Positions 17,345-25,460 of a stretch of 41,915 nt of DNA are shown piece after piece. The position numbers and the translations under genes are program-made. Source of the DNA: Lachnospiraceae bacterium (GTDB lineage Bacteria; Bacillota; Clostridia; Lachnospirales; Lachnospiraceae); contig JAQVHQ010000007.1 in the NCBI GenBank assembly GCA_028696165.1, positions 1 to 41,915 of the forward strand. The letters run 5' to 3'. The number at the start of each line of letters is the position of its first letter. The stretch's first letter is position 1. The notes below the pieces were generated by a model that was not told where the DNA came from, made no database searches, and saw nothing but the letters and a program-made list of their open reading frames with translations.

Positions 17345-18052
17345 TTAGGATGCTTTTCTGCTGCGTCGTCCTTTTTCCATAGGGATAGCGGCCAAAGTGC
17401 TTAATTGCAGATACTTTGTAACATCATCTTCATTTTTAATGGTATCATCCATGAAGTAACGGACTAAGACAAATGCAATTGCAAGGAATGCTCCAAGCAG
17501 TGCTCCAAGCATTATATTCTTCACAAGATTTGGACTGGATGGACTCTTTGGCAGTACTGCACGCTCTACATTCGTTGGCTTGTCTGTTGTCATAACTTCT
17601 GCGACCTGAGCTGCAATCGCATCAGACATTGCATTGGATATATCCATAGCCAGCTGAGGATCGGGATTCTCCACAGTAGTTTTTAAAATACGGGTATCTG
17701 TTGGATTTTCAACTGTTATGGTATTAACCAGATCTTCATATTCTGCATCCAGATTTAACTGTTCAATCACACTTTCCACAACCGGACGGCTGGTAGCAAG
17801 TGTCTGGAAGTCAACGGTCAACTGCGTTCCCATCTGCAAATCTGCCAGAGACGTCACACTGGTAGTTTTGGTCAGGATGTAAATCATCGATGAAGCCGAA
17901 TACTGTGGGGTAATCATAGTTATCGTCACCGCGCCTACTGCTGCCACACCTATGGCCATACATAATACAATCAACCAGATCTTACGGATTAATATAGTAA
18001 CTACTTCCCGAAGATCAATCTCAATTTCATCATCTCTCATTTGTTCATTCAT
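17345..18052 (-). CDS. Capsular polysaccharide chain-length protein (CpsC/Wzz-like)
   Basis: A 235-residue polysaccharide co-polymerase: cytoplasmic N-terminus (DEIEIDLREVVTILIRK), membrane helix about 25-45, extracellular part, second helix about 180-200, and a short basic cytoplasmic tail. A Pro-rich motif (RAVLPKSPSSPN) precedes the second helix, as in the Wzz family. In Firmicutes this protein activates the separate BY-kinase through its C-terminal tail. The start at 18052 is chosen because AGGAG lies 9 bases before it; an in-frame ATG at 18082 has no such site. It heads the sortase-LCP transcription unit. Confidence 0.92.
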   Translation of the reverse strand: MNEQMRDDEIEIDLREVVTILIRKIWLIVLCMAIGVAAVGAVTITMITPQYSASSMIYILTKTTSVTSLADLQMGTQLTVDFQTLATSRPVVESVIEQLNLDAEYEDLVNTITVENPTDTRILKTTVENPDPQLAMDISNAMSDAIAAQVAEVMTTDKPTNVERAVLPKSPSSPNLVKNIMLGALLGAFLAIAFVLVRYFMDDTIKNEDDVTKYLQLSTLAAIPMEKGRRSRKAS

Positions 18053-18072
18053 AATTCTATCTCCTACGCCTT

Positions 18073-18124
18073 CTAGATTCACATAATCTAGACTATTTTA
18101 GCATAGTGGTCCTTGAAAATGCAA
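18073..18124 (-). promoter_or_regulatory. Promoter and leader hairpin for the cpsC-sortase-LCP unit
   Basis: Minus strand -35 TTGCAT (18119-18124), 18-base spacer, TGC-extended -10 TAAAAT (18095-18100). The leader then forms a perfect 7-bp hairpin CTAGATT/AATCTAG (18073-18091) just upstream of the ribosome binding site. Confidence 0.6.
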
Positions 18125-18220
18125 TAGTCCTGACAAACTTTCATGATTTTTAACACTTTTAGACACTATTCCTGCCATTTCAATTATAATTCATCCATAA
18201 GCATACTGGTTATGCACTAA

Positions 18221-19135
18221 TTATGAGCCAAGTTCACTCTGCAGGTTATGCAGCATTTCCGCAATACGCTCCATCCGGCTCTTAGGTCTTGCCTGCATGG
18301 CGCAGTATGACAGATACAATTCTTTCATATTATTTAGCAAATCTTTTTTCGGATACCATCCGTAATACTTTCGCGCCGGTCGATAGTCCCCTGGATTTTC
18401 ATAGGTAAGTTTATTCTTTTGATACAGGATTTTCCCTCGTCGATTCACATGAAGCAGAGCCTGCCCTATCTCCTCTATGGTTCCACTGTGCTGCGGAAAG
18501 AGATTGATTCTGTCCCATCCGTAGTTCCAGTGTTCCAGATACCGGTACAGAAAGTCTGCCAGGTCTGTCTGGTCCAGCAGAGCACATTGCTGGGACGGTG
18601 ATTCTTCAAAGGAAATCTGGCCTTTTTTTCTGAACTGTTCAAAGATATTATGGAAATAATCCTGCTCATCCTTCAGCTGTACGAGGTACGGGCTTCGAAT
18701 AATGCGTATCTGCATTTTCTTCTTCAGACGATAGTAGTCACAGAGAAGTTCGCAGGATCTTAAAATAACTGTGTCCGCTGTTTCCACATTGGAAATAGCA
18801 TCCAGGGAGTTTATGTATATTACCCGAGGTGCCCAGTATCCCCGGCTTCGGCTTACCAATCCATCTAACAAACTATTGAGATCTTCCATCTCTCCCTTAT
18901 CCTGCCTGTGAAATCCCAGATACCCAGACAGATAAACCACTACAGAATAGTGATTGGATTGTAGCAGCTTCCTGGCAGGGGTACTGCTAATGGATATGTA
19001 TTCATGCGCCTGCCTCTCCTGTGGGGATATGTAATCCTGCTGTTCACCTATTAAAGTGATGTGGTCATGGGGGAATGCTGTTTTTATCATTTCTTTCGTT
19101 GCCATGGCTATGTTGCCTGTAATTAGTACTTCCAT
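18221..19135 (-). CDS. Degenerate NAD-dependent epimerase/dehydratase-like (SDR) protein
   Basis: A 304-residue protein with the outline of an extended SDR: MEVLITGNIAMATKEM at the N-terminus, VVYLSGY, IYINSLDAIS, and a C-terminal substrate-like domain. The Gly-rich NAD motif is damaged (ITGNIAMATK instead of TGxxGxxG) and the YxxxK pair is not obvious, so activity is doubtful. It lies alone between the terminator after the wall-protein operon and the cpsC promoter. GGAAGGAAAG precedes the ATG. It could be a regulator or scaffold derived from a sugar epimerase; this is inference. Confidence 0.65.
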   Translation of the reverse strand: MEVLITGNIAMATKEMIKTAFPHDHITLIGEQQDYISPQERQAHEYISISSTPARKLLQSNHYSVVVYLSGYLGFHRQDKGEMEDLNSLLDGLVSRSRGYWAPRVIYINSLDAISNVETADTVILRSCELLCDYYRLKKKMQIRIIRSPYLVQLKDEQDYFHNIFEQFRKKGQISFEESPSQQCALLDQTDLADFLYRYLEHWNYGWDRINLFPQHSGTIEEIGQALLHVNRRGKILYQKNKLTYENPGDYRPARKYYGWYPKKDLLNNMKELYLSYCAMQARPKSRMERIAEMLHNLQSELGS

Positions 19136-19306
19136 ATCTTTCCTTCCTTCTGTATCCTTCCTTGAATTTTACTGATATTTTTAGTTTCCTAAGCATTTGT
19201 GTATGTAATGACATATTTGATTACGCTGCTACTATAATATATGCTGCACATTCATCATATATGTCAGTAATGTTTGGCATAAGCCGGATATATTAGGTGC
19301 AAAAGC

Positions 19307-19341
19307 AAAAAGCTGCCGCACTAAGTAAATTAGCGCGGCAA
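19307..19341 (-). terminator. Terminator of the surface-fibre operon
   Basis: On the minus strand GTTGCCGCGCTAA pairs with TTAGTGCGGCAGC (one G-T pair) across a 6-base loop and is followed by TTTTT. It lies 36 bases after the stop of the Thr/Gly-stalk protein. Confidence 0.8.
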
Positions 19342-19376
19342 CTCTATCTCATTAATATTTCATAAATACATTTCTC

Positions 19377-20426
19377 TTAAATTTTATTTTTAGCCCGTCG
19401 CCTCAATATAAGAATTAAGGCAACTAATCCTGCAATACCTGCAGCTGCGATGACACTTCCAGCTATTAGAGGCACATTCGTTGTGCTCTTTATCTGCAAA
19501 TCTCCCACAGGTGCAGCAGATTCATCTAAATCCACATTTCCCTGAGGTATCTGCTGCTCTGGCACTTCAGTGACAGGTACATTATCTGCTGGCTGCGTCC
19601 CCTCTCCTGCTTCCTGTGCAGCTGCATTACCAGCTGCATTGGCTGCTTCTTCTGCTGTTGTGGTCGTTGTGGTTGGCGGTGTTTCGGTAGTTCCCGTGGT
19701 TCCGGTTGTTCCTGCGGTTCCGGTTGTTCCCGTGGTTCCGGTTGTTCCCGTGGTTCCGGTTGTTCCTGTAGTTCCGGTTGTTCCTACCACAGTAGTTGTA
19801 CCAGGTATTACAATTGTGGTTTCTACTGTTGTTTCGCCACCTGTTTCAGCAGCTCGATAGGTAAAAGTAAATACATTTTCCGCTGCATTACTGCTTAAAG
19901 TTTTAGTAAGAGATAATGCCTGCGGCACATAGTTTTCTATATAGTAGTAGGCAACTACCGGTTTATCTCCCACATCTCCGTAATAGGTATTGGCCGGCGC
20001 CAGGATATCCCCTGCAGCATTCAGATAATTTACAGTATAGCTGACACGGTTAGCAGTGATTCCATAAGCAACTACATAATCTTCATCCTTAACTACCGGA
20101 AAACTGGTACTTGAAAACAGTTCTGTATTATCTCTTCCGCTAAGACGGATTCCTTTTACATAGTACTTGCCGTCAGTCACCTGTATATCTGCCAGATTAA
20201 ATGTGACCACTTCTCCATAATTTCTGGATTGTTTATACACGGAGTTTCCATTAATAGTACCCTTGTTACCTGTATATAAACTGATTGTGTAATTGTAAGA
20301 AGCTGCCTGTGTCTCTTGTAGCCCTGCTATACAGCGAACAGGTGCATGTATCAACATGATGAGACATAACACTGCCATTATTCTTGAGCACTGCATAACT
20401 AAGCACTTCACATTCGAATCTTTCAT
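19377..20426 (-). CDS. Secreted surface protein with Thr/Gly repeat stalk
   Basis: A 349-residue protein. A signal peptide region (about 10-42, ending near TQAAS) is followed by a beta-rich part with MucBP-like elements (YTVNYLNAAGDILAP and a repeat of NYVPQALSLTK type, about 130-180). Then come a GTT-repeat stalk (about 215-250), a Pro/Glu linker, a C-terminal membrane helix and RRRAKNK tail. There is no recognisable sorting motif before the helix, so it may stay membrane-anchored. The stalk DNA is an 18-bp in-frame repeat. It is the last gene of the fibre operon, 7 bases after the preceding gene, and ends at a terminator. Thr-rich stalks are often glycosylated; not shown here. Confidence 0.75.
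   Translation of the reverse strand: MKDSNVKCLVMQCSRIMAVLCLIMLIHAPVRCIAGLQETQAASYNYTISLYTGNKGTINGNSVYKQSRNYGEVVTFNLADIQVTDGKYYVKGIRLSGRDNTELFSSTSFPVVKDEDYVVAYGITANRVSYTVNYLNAAGDILAPANTYYGDVGDKPVVAYYYIENYVPQALSLTKTLSSNAAENVFTFTYRAAETGGETTVETTIVIPGTTTVVGTTGTTGTTGTTGTTGTTGTTGTAGTTGTTGTTETPPTTTTTTAEEAANAAGNAAAQEAGEGTQPADNVPVTEVPEQQIPQGNVDLDESAAPVGDLQIKSTTNVPLIAGSVIAAAGIAGLVALILILRRRAKNKI
19691..19780. repeat. In-frame 18-bp tandem repeat in the stalk coding sequence
   Basis: Five 18-bp units of TTCCCGTGGTTCCGGTTG type encode repeated Gly-Thr-Thr. Because 18 is a multiple of three, copy-number change would lengthen or shorten the stalk without breaking the frame. Confidence 0.85.
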
Positions 20427-20433
20427 AGTCTCA

Positions 20434-21330
20434 TCACACCCCTTTCTTTGTATTATCCTTACGCTTCATTAAAGAATAACATCCTATAATCAACAGGAAG
20501 AGTCCACTAATGAGCAGGATAACACTAAAGAACAGGATATCGGAATCATCACTGGTCTTTACCGGACTTCTGACTGCGGTCTGGATTACCCGGTCCCCGG
20601 TCACTCTGCGGACTACTGTCCGTGTGGTTCCTTCAGGGACTTTTTCCACTGCGTAATTCATCTGCAGGCTGGCAAGTGTCTGTTGGTATCCATTTCCCTG
20701 TGTCTCGCCCTCTACTTTAAGCCACAGGCGTACCCAGCCATTTTGCCCGGTACTTAACCGATCCAGATAAAAATAATCTTCCAGAGAATCTGTCGCCTGA
20801 TGCAGTCCGATCTGGTTCTGACTGGTGTCTTCTCCGCCAACAGTGGTACTGTCATATAATATGGTTTCCGTATTGGAATTTCCTATATAAGACAATCGAT
20901 ATTCATAGACCCCACCGGATGCAGTTATCTTTGCATCCTCTAATGTCTTGATTATCTCGTTGGTCATGTACCAGTCCGTCTTTTCCTTACCGGAATTCTT
21001 TATCTGCACTTTCAGTTCGATACTGTCTCCAGGTTGAATATTAGCAGTCTCATCATTGATACTGGAACTGGTAAAATTACTGTTCATCTTAGTACCATCA
21101 AAATCAACCAGCCATTTATCACTTCCCTTAAAATTTCTGGCAGAAACCAGAAGAGTATTACCTATAATCAGTATTAAAATCATCATAATGCTCATATAAA
21201 TTCTGATTCTGTGACCTCTTAGCTGTCCCTTTTTCACCTGCTTCTGCTTATTTTTCCCCTGCGAGGATGATGCTAAATGCGGCGATTTGTCACTTCGTTT
21301 CGGGAAATATTTCGTCTTTTCATCTATCAT
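20434..21330 (-). CDS. Membrane-anchored surface protein with SPVKTSD tail
   Basis: A 298-residue protein. A 45-residue Lys-rich cytoplasmic stretch precedes the hydrophobic segment (about 47-63), cleaved or retained near LLVSARN. The extracellular part has an immunoglobulin-like outline with DSIELKVQIKNSGKEKTDWYM, as in TasA/CalY-type matrix proteins. It ends with SPVKTSDDSD, a hydrophobic helix and MKRKDNTKK, which looks like a non-canonical sorting signal. AGGAGG precedes the start. It lies 11 bases after the TasA-like gene. Likely a wall-anchored partner of the two SipW-type proteins; inference from context. Confidence 0.7.
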   Translation of the reverse strand: MIDEKTKYFPKRSDKSPHLASSSQGKNKQKQVKKGQLRGHRIRIYMSIMMILILIIGNTLLVSARNFKGSDKWLVDFDGTKMNSNFTSSSINDETANIQPGDSIELKVQIKNSGKEKTDWYMTNEIIKTLEDAKITASGGVYEYRLSYIGNSNTETILYDSTTVGGEDTSQNQIGLHQATDSLEDYFYLDRLSTGQNGWVRLWLKVEGETQGNGYQQTLASLQMNYAVEKVPEGTTRTVVRRVTGDRVIQTAVRSPVKTSDDSDILFFSVILLISGLFLLIIGCYSLMKRKDNTKKGV

Positions 21331-21341
21331 ATTCTCCCCTC

Positions 21342-22088
21342 CTATCGCAGGCTCATACTGCTTTCATCATCAGATACCGTTACATCTACACCCCAGGCAC
21401 TCTTGATTGCTTCCCCTCCGTTATGGGTCTGTACTGCATCCACCTCAGCTTCCAGTTTGCACACATATCCATTATATTCATATACATATGAAATGGTGTT
21501 TCCGTTCTCTGCCTTTTTCCATTTTTTTGCAACTTCAGGATCAATCTGGAAAGTATCTGAAATCGGTGGTGTCTCGCTCCCTGCTTCCAATGCATTGGTA
21601 TAATAGAGTACAGTACGCTCCTTTGTAGACGCATCAGTATCCACCACCCAGCCATTTTGCGAAAGTAGATTCAGTAAAATCAGATCCGGTGACATGGTAA
21701 TGTCTTTCATCTCATCATTGGTCCAGCTTTTTGTCAATGTGACCCTGACAAATGCTGCGATACTGCCTGTATTGCGTACACTGATTCGCTCTTCATATTT
21801 CTTTCCAATCTGGAACTTTTCATTTTCCTTGACCATTTTGGATAGTAATTCTTTGGTTCCTGTCTCATCCCATACCCCGTCCTCTGTATAATTTCTGCTG
21901 CTGACTATCTCCCCATTTTCTACCAGTGATACACCGATATTGGACATATTCAACTGTGCAGAATAGCTCTCGCTATAGTAGGTCAGTGCCGCCCGTGTAC
22001 TTCCCACAGTGCTGGCAAGCAGCAATATTGCTGCCAGAATAAGAAGCAGAGCCGCTTTTATAGAAACTGGCTGATTTATTTTTTTCAT
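21342..22088 (-). CDS. TasA/camelysin-like matrix protein with SipW-type signal peptide
   Basis: A 248-residue secreted protein. The N-terminal signal ILLLASTVGSTRAALTYYS has the pattern of SipW-dependent signals, with aromatic residues just after the cleavage zone. The mature part contains YEERISVRNTGSIAAFVRVTLTKSW (shown in two parts: YEERISVRNTG and AAFVRVTLTKSW), the core strand pattern of the camelysin/TasA family. Such proteins form extracellular fibres or proteins embedded in biofilm matrix. AGGAGG precedes the ATG. It is the third SipW-associated gene in the operon; the peptidase is at 30665-31189. Confidence 0.75.
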   Translation of the reverse strand: MKKINQPVSIKAALLLILAAILLLASTVGSTRAALTYYSESYSAQLNMSNIGVSLVENGEIVSSRNYTEDGVWDETGTKELLSKMVKENEKFQIGKKYEERISVRNTGSIAAFVRVTLTKSWTNDEMKDITMSPDLILLNLLSQNGWVVDTDASTKERTVLYYTNALEAGSETPPISDTFQIDPEVAKKWKKAENGNTISYVYEYNGYVCKLEAEVDAVQTHNGGEAIKSAWGVDVTVSDDESSMSLR

Positions 22089-22112
22089 ATTCTATCGCCT
22101 CCTACTCCTTAT

Positions 22113-22625
22113 TTACGCACCTTCATTAATCACAGTCTGATTCCAGTCTGCAATGGGATTCCCCGCCGTATCATAAAAAACCGGAGAACATTCCTGCACT
22201 ACCACCACATCAAAGTCTGGTACAATCTCCTCTTCTGTATTTACCGGATATTCTACTTCTGCCAGCAATTCACTGGTCATCTCTCCTGCCGGCAACACCA
22301 GGTCATAATACCAGAATCCATCCTTACCGTCCCGCCAGTTTGCAGCCGGATGATATATCACATCATTTTCTGCAAATACCTGTACTCTTACGAAGCAGGC
22401 GTAATCTCCAATGTTTTCTATGGTTATATGTTTTCCGTCACGTTCAACTACCTCATTTGGTATGGTTTCTGTAAAACCAAGTTCTAACACTGCATCACCT
22501 GCTGCTGTCGCGTATGTGGTAAAATATGCCAATGCACTTCCTACAGACAGGGATAATATCATTACAAGTGCTGCGGCTGTAAGGAGTATAAATCGTTTTC
22601 CGGGTTTCTTATCTCTCCTATTCAT
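22113..22625 (-). CDS. TasA/CalY-like matrix protein with SipW-type signal peptide
   Basis: A 170-residue secreted protein. The signal LSLSVGSALAYFTTYATAAG is a close match to SipW-type signals (GxxxAYFT pattern). The mature domain has ITIENIGDYACFVRVQVFAE, the strand typical of camelysin-like proteins. Its start overlaps the end of the pilin-like gene by 8 bases. Family members such as TasA are cut by SipW and then assemble outside the cell. The short length, without C-terminal helix, suggests a freely released subunit; inference. Confidence 0.8.
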   Translation of the reverse strand: MNRRDKKPGKRFILLTAAALVMILSLSVGSALAYFTTYATAAGDAVLELGFTETIPNEVVERDGKHITIENIGDYACFVRVQVFAENDVIYHPAANWRDGKDGFWYYDLVLPAGEMTSELLAEVEYPVNTEEEIVPDFDVVVVQECSPVFYDTAGNPIADWNQTVINEGA

Positions 22626-23658
22626 CCCCTACACCCCCTTCATCACTGGAATTTACAGCTGCATCTTTTAATTCATTACTGTCTGCCAGCGGTGTCCACA
22701 GATATACATCTTTTTCTGCAAATTCAAAATGATTTACTACTCCATATCCACCCACGATCCGGCCATCATGCTCGTTGGCATATGCAACACTTACCGTATC
22801 TTCTGCCGGTATCACAACCTGTTGGACTTTTAAAGAATCTGCTGTCAGCTTATATCCTGAGCCACTGTAGGCTTCCGTGACCGTAACTGCAGAACCTGCT
22901 GGAATCTGTTCTATCAGATGCTCTTTTTCTCCTGCTTCATCGAAAGTCAAAGCCCTTATCTTACAATAGCTCTTATTTTTCGGGGTAACTATATCAATTC
23001 GAAATACAAAGGTTGCTTTTCTTCCCATAGTGATATGATGATTGATCATATTCTTCTGAATCAGAAGATTTCCATATCTCATCTGCTGTTCCGGCTTAAG
23101 ATTTAGTGCTAAATCTCCAATCAGATTGTATTGCCAGTCATCATTTTGGGTTGTATAGTAATAATTATTAGGCAGAGAAATCAGATATGGTTTAAACTGA
23201 TACGAATAATAATCTGTATCAACCGGATCGGTCCATACCAGATATAATCCGGTTGGCAAGTCTCTTACACTTGCTTCGCCATTTTCATCCGTTGCAGTCC
23301 CTTTTGCAACATCTGCCCCGTCCCTTAGTAACACTGCCTCCTCCGCTTTTGCTTCCCACGCTGCTGCTGAATCACCATCCTGCTTTATGCTTTCAAACTT
23401 CATCCCGGAGAATGCTCCCAGACCTTGATAGTTTCCGGATTCATCTATCTTAGCCACCCGGTACAGGTCAATTGAGACACCGCCCGGCACCTTTATCAGA
23501 TCCTCGAATTCTCCTGATATGAAGAAGTCCATAGAACAATCTGTCCGCTGTGTATCAATGGGACTTGCTGCTTTCACATTCAGAAGAGGAAATGCAGATA
23601 ATACGAACAGCAGCACCAGCAGGAGTGCACTTCCCTTTTTTATTATTTTCTTCCTCAT
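22618..23658 (-). CDS. Pilin-like secreted protein without sorting signal
   Basis: A 346-residue protein with a signal peptide (about 1-31, ending VKAAS). The first domain reads as a Gram-positive pilin N-terminal domain (VSIDLYRVAKID, ATDENGEASVRDLPTGLYLV). The second domain, about 195-300, contains TFVFRIDIVTP and IPAGSAVTVTE, like a fibrillar Cna-B/DUF5979-type domain. No LPXTG motif or final helix; it ends NSSDEGGVGDE. It may be a pilus-associated protein held by another subunit, or it may have lost its anchor. AGGAGG precedes the ATG. Confidence 0.75.
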   Translation of the reverse strand: MRKKIIKKGSALLLVLLFVLSAFPLLNVKAASPIDTQRTDCSMDFFISGEFEDLIKVPGGVSIDLYRVAKIDESGNYQGLGAFSGMKFESIKQDGDSAAAWEAKAEEAVLLRDGADVAKGTATDENGEASVRDLPTGLYLVWTDPVDTDYYSYQFKPYLISLPNNYYYTTQNDDWQYNLIGDLALNLKPEQQMRYGNLLIQKNMINHHITMGRKATFVFRIDIVTPKNKSYCKIRALTFDEAGEKEHLIEQIPAGSAVTVTEAYSGSGYKLTADSLKVQQVVIPAEDTVSVAYANEHDGRIVGGYGVVNHFEFAEKDVYLWTPLADSNELKDAAVNSSDEGGVGDE

Positions 23659-23867
23659 CGCATCTTATCCTCCTTCACAAACCTGTTGTGATTCCCCGGA
23701 CTATACTTCTGACTTTATCTCTGACCGGGAATCTCATTGTCAGTAACATATTTTCTAAAGGGATACAACTGTAAGGACAAACCGGATTTTTCTCCCTGAT
23801 TTTCCGGGCTCTCCTTATGGCTGTATTCATTTCTGCATATTTATAATATTGATTTTGCTTCTGTTTT

Positions 23868-23904
23868 TATATAGTCCGGAGTGGGGAACACCCCGGACTA
23901 TATA
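23868..23904. promoter_or_regulatory. Strong hairpin between the pilin gene and the next gene
   Basis: A 12-bp perfect stem (23868-23879 with 23893-23904, core TAGTCCGG/CCGGACTA) lies in the 288-bp gap after the backbone pilin. No T run follows on the minus strand, so it is more likely an mRNA-stabilising or attenuating hairpin than a full terminator. No gene is seen in 23659-23946. Confidence 0.75.
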
Positions 23905-23946
23905 TAGTAAATCCAAAAGTTTTGAAATGTTTCTTATATTTACTGC

Positions 23947-25401
23947 TTACTGTTTTTGTGATTTCTTGCGGCTTGTAAACAGGAATCCTGCCGCTGCAAT
24001 CATCAGCATACACCCGCCAAAGGTAAAGATTGTGGTTCCAATCCCACCGGTAGATGGAAGTGATGAAAGTTTGGTATCCATTATACTCATAGAATCAAAA
24101 TCCCCGAAAGTATAGGTTGTTGTATAAACCATAGTATCTCCAACCAGCTGATGAGACTCTGACTTATCGTCTGCAGTGGTATCTCTTGATAGGAGATAAT
24201 AAGAATTATTAATGGAATATCCCATTGGAGCCTCGGTCTCCTGTACGTAATAGGTCTTCTGGGCATCTAACCCTTCAAAAGTAAAGGTACCATCCTCACC
24301 TGTTCGTCCTACGTTAACTGCTTTCAGGAATTTCTTTTCCTGGGTTGCCGGATTAATTACTGTTTCTGTGAATCCTGTTGCTGCGGTATCTGAACTCTCA
24401 TACAGGGTAAATTCTGCATCTTCAAGTAATGCCTCATCTTCTCCGTATTTGTTAATAATGAATTTTACAGTATCCGTATTTACGATATACTCTGTATTTC
24501 CTTTTCGAAGAAAAGATGTAGCTTTATTAGATACAAGCACGGTACTGGATACCTCCCCTACGATTGCTTCATAAGAGATTTTTACTGTCTTGCCTGCATA
24601 AGCATGGTTATAGATAAATTTGATAGTCAATACATTATTCGGAGATACTGATGCGTTAAATCCATCATGAACCACAACATCATCAATCTTTACAACTAAT
24701 TTAGGATCGGCCCCAAAAGTTGCATTGGTCAGTGTATCCTGAATGACGAATGGCTTATCATCTGCAGCGGATGTAGGTGTATAGAATGGATAAGCGTGCT
24801 CTACGCTAAACTTCATTATATCGCCCTTAGATACAGACTCTCCGCCTGCTTCTACCATCTTCCAGACCTGATCTGGTGAACCTTTTGCCGTTACAGAAGC
24901 ATCTGCCAATACTCCGGAAGCGGTATCTCGTACATATGCCACCATTGGTGCGAAAGTATATCCTTCTTTTTCTACATTAATCAGATACAAACCAGCTTTA
25001 TTTACTGTAAATGTGCTGTCTACAGAAGTGGTGGTGGCTATCTTACTCAAAGCATCACCATAAAGCTTAGAAGGATTCAGGGTTCCATCGCTGGCATATT
25101 TATTAGGAACGCTTTCGCCCTGTGCCAGGGCAAACAGTAAATCTAATGCCGCATTGGCATCAGTTGCTGAAAATGCTGTTTTAAATACATTTTCAATAGC
25201 AAGAGATGAGAATTTCCATCCCTTTACAGATGTGGTGTCCGGTTCCACAATCTGATCCATGGTAACCTCTTCACTTCCGTCCTCATCTATGATACCTACG
25301 GTAATGGTTGCGGTAGCACCTGCTGCAAATGTGGTCACGCACATCCCAAGAACCATGACCAGCGAAATCAATACTGCAAAAATCTTTTTCATTTTACTCA
25401 T
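23947..25401 (-). CDS. Isopeptide-forming backbone-like pilin with LPSTGG
   Basis: A 484-residue fimbrial protein. Signal peptide 1-27 (MSKMKKIFAVL to FAAG). The N-terminal domain contains NKAGLYLINVEKEGYTF, typical of fimbrial isopeptide-domain proteins, then a middle beta domain. A C-terminal SpaA/Cna-B type domain with E-box YYVQETEAPMGYS follows, then the sorting signal LPSTGG (448-453), membrane helix and SRKKSQKQ. It is the best candidate for the pilus shaft. The start at 25401 is supported by AGGAG 7 bases upstream; a longer frame to 25548 overlaps the tip gene and is rejected. It follows the tip adhesin by 59 bases. Confidence 0.9.
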   Translation of the reverse strand: MSKMKKIFAVLISLVMVLGMCVTTFAAGATATITVGIIDEDGSEEVTMDQIVEPDTTSVKGWKFSSLAIENVFKTAFSATDANAALDLLFALAQGESVPNKYASDGTLNPSKLYGDALSKIATTTSVDSTFTVNKAGLYLINVEKEGYTFAPMVAYVRDTASGVLADASVTAKGSPDQVWKMVEAGGESVSKGDIMKFSVEHAYPFYTPTSAADDKPFVIQDTLTNATFGADPKLVVKIDDVVVHDGFNASVSPNNVLTIKFIYNHAYAGKTVKISYEAIVGEVSSTVLVSNKATSFLRKGNTEYIVNTDTVKFIINKYGEDEALLEDAEFTLYESSDTAATGFTETVINPATQEKKFLKAVNVGRTGEDGTFTFEGLDAQKTYYVQETEAPMGYSINNSYYLLSRDTTADDKSESHQLVGDTMVYTTTYTFGDFDSMSIMDTKLSSLPSTGGIGTTIFTFGGCMLMIAAAGFLFTSRKKSQKQ

Positions 25402-25460
25402 ACCTTTTCTCCTCTTCTCTCTTTCATATTGTTGAAACAGGTTTACGGTTGTCGTCGTTT

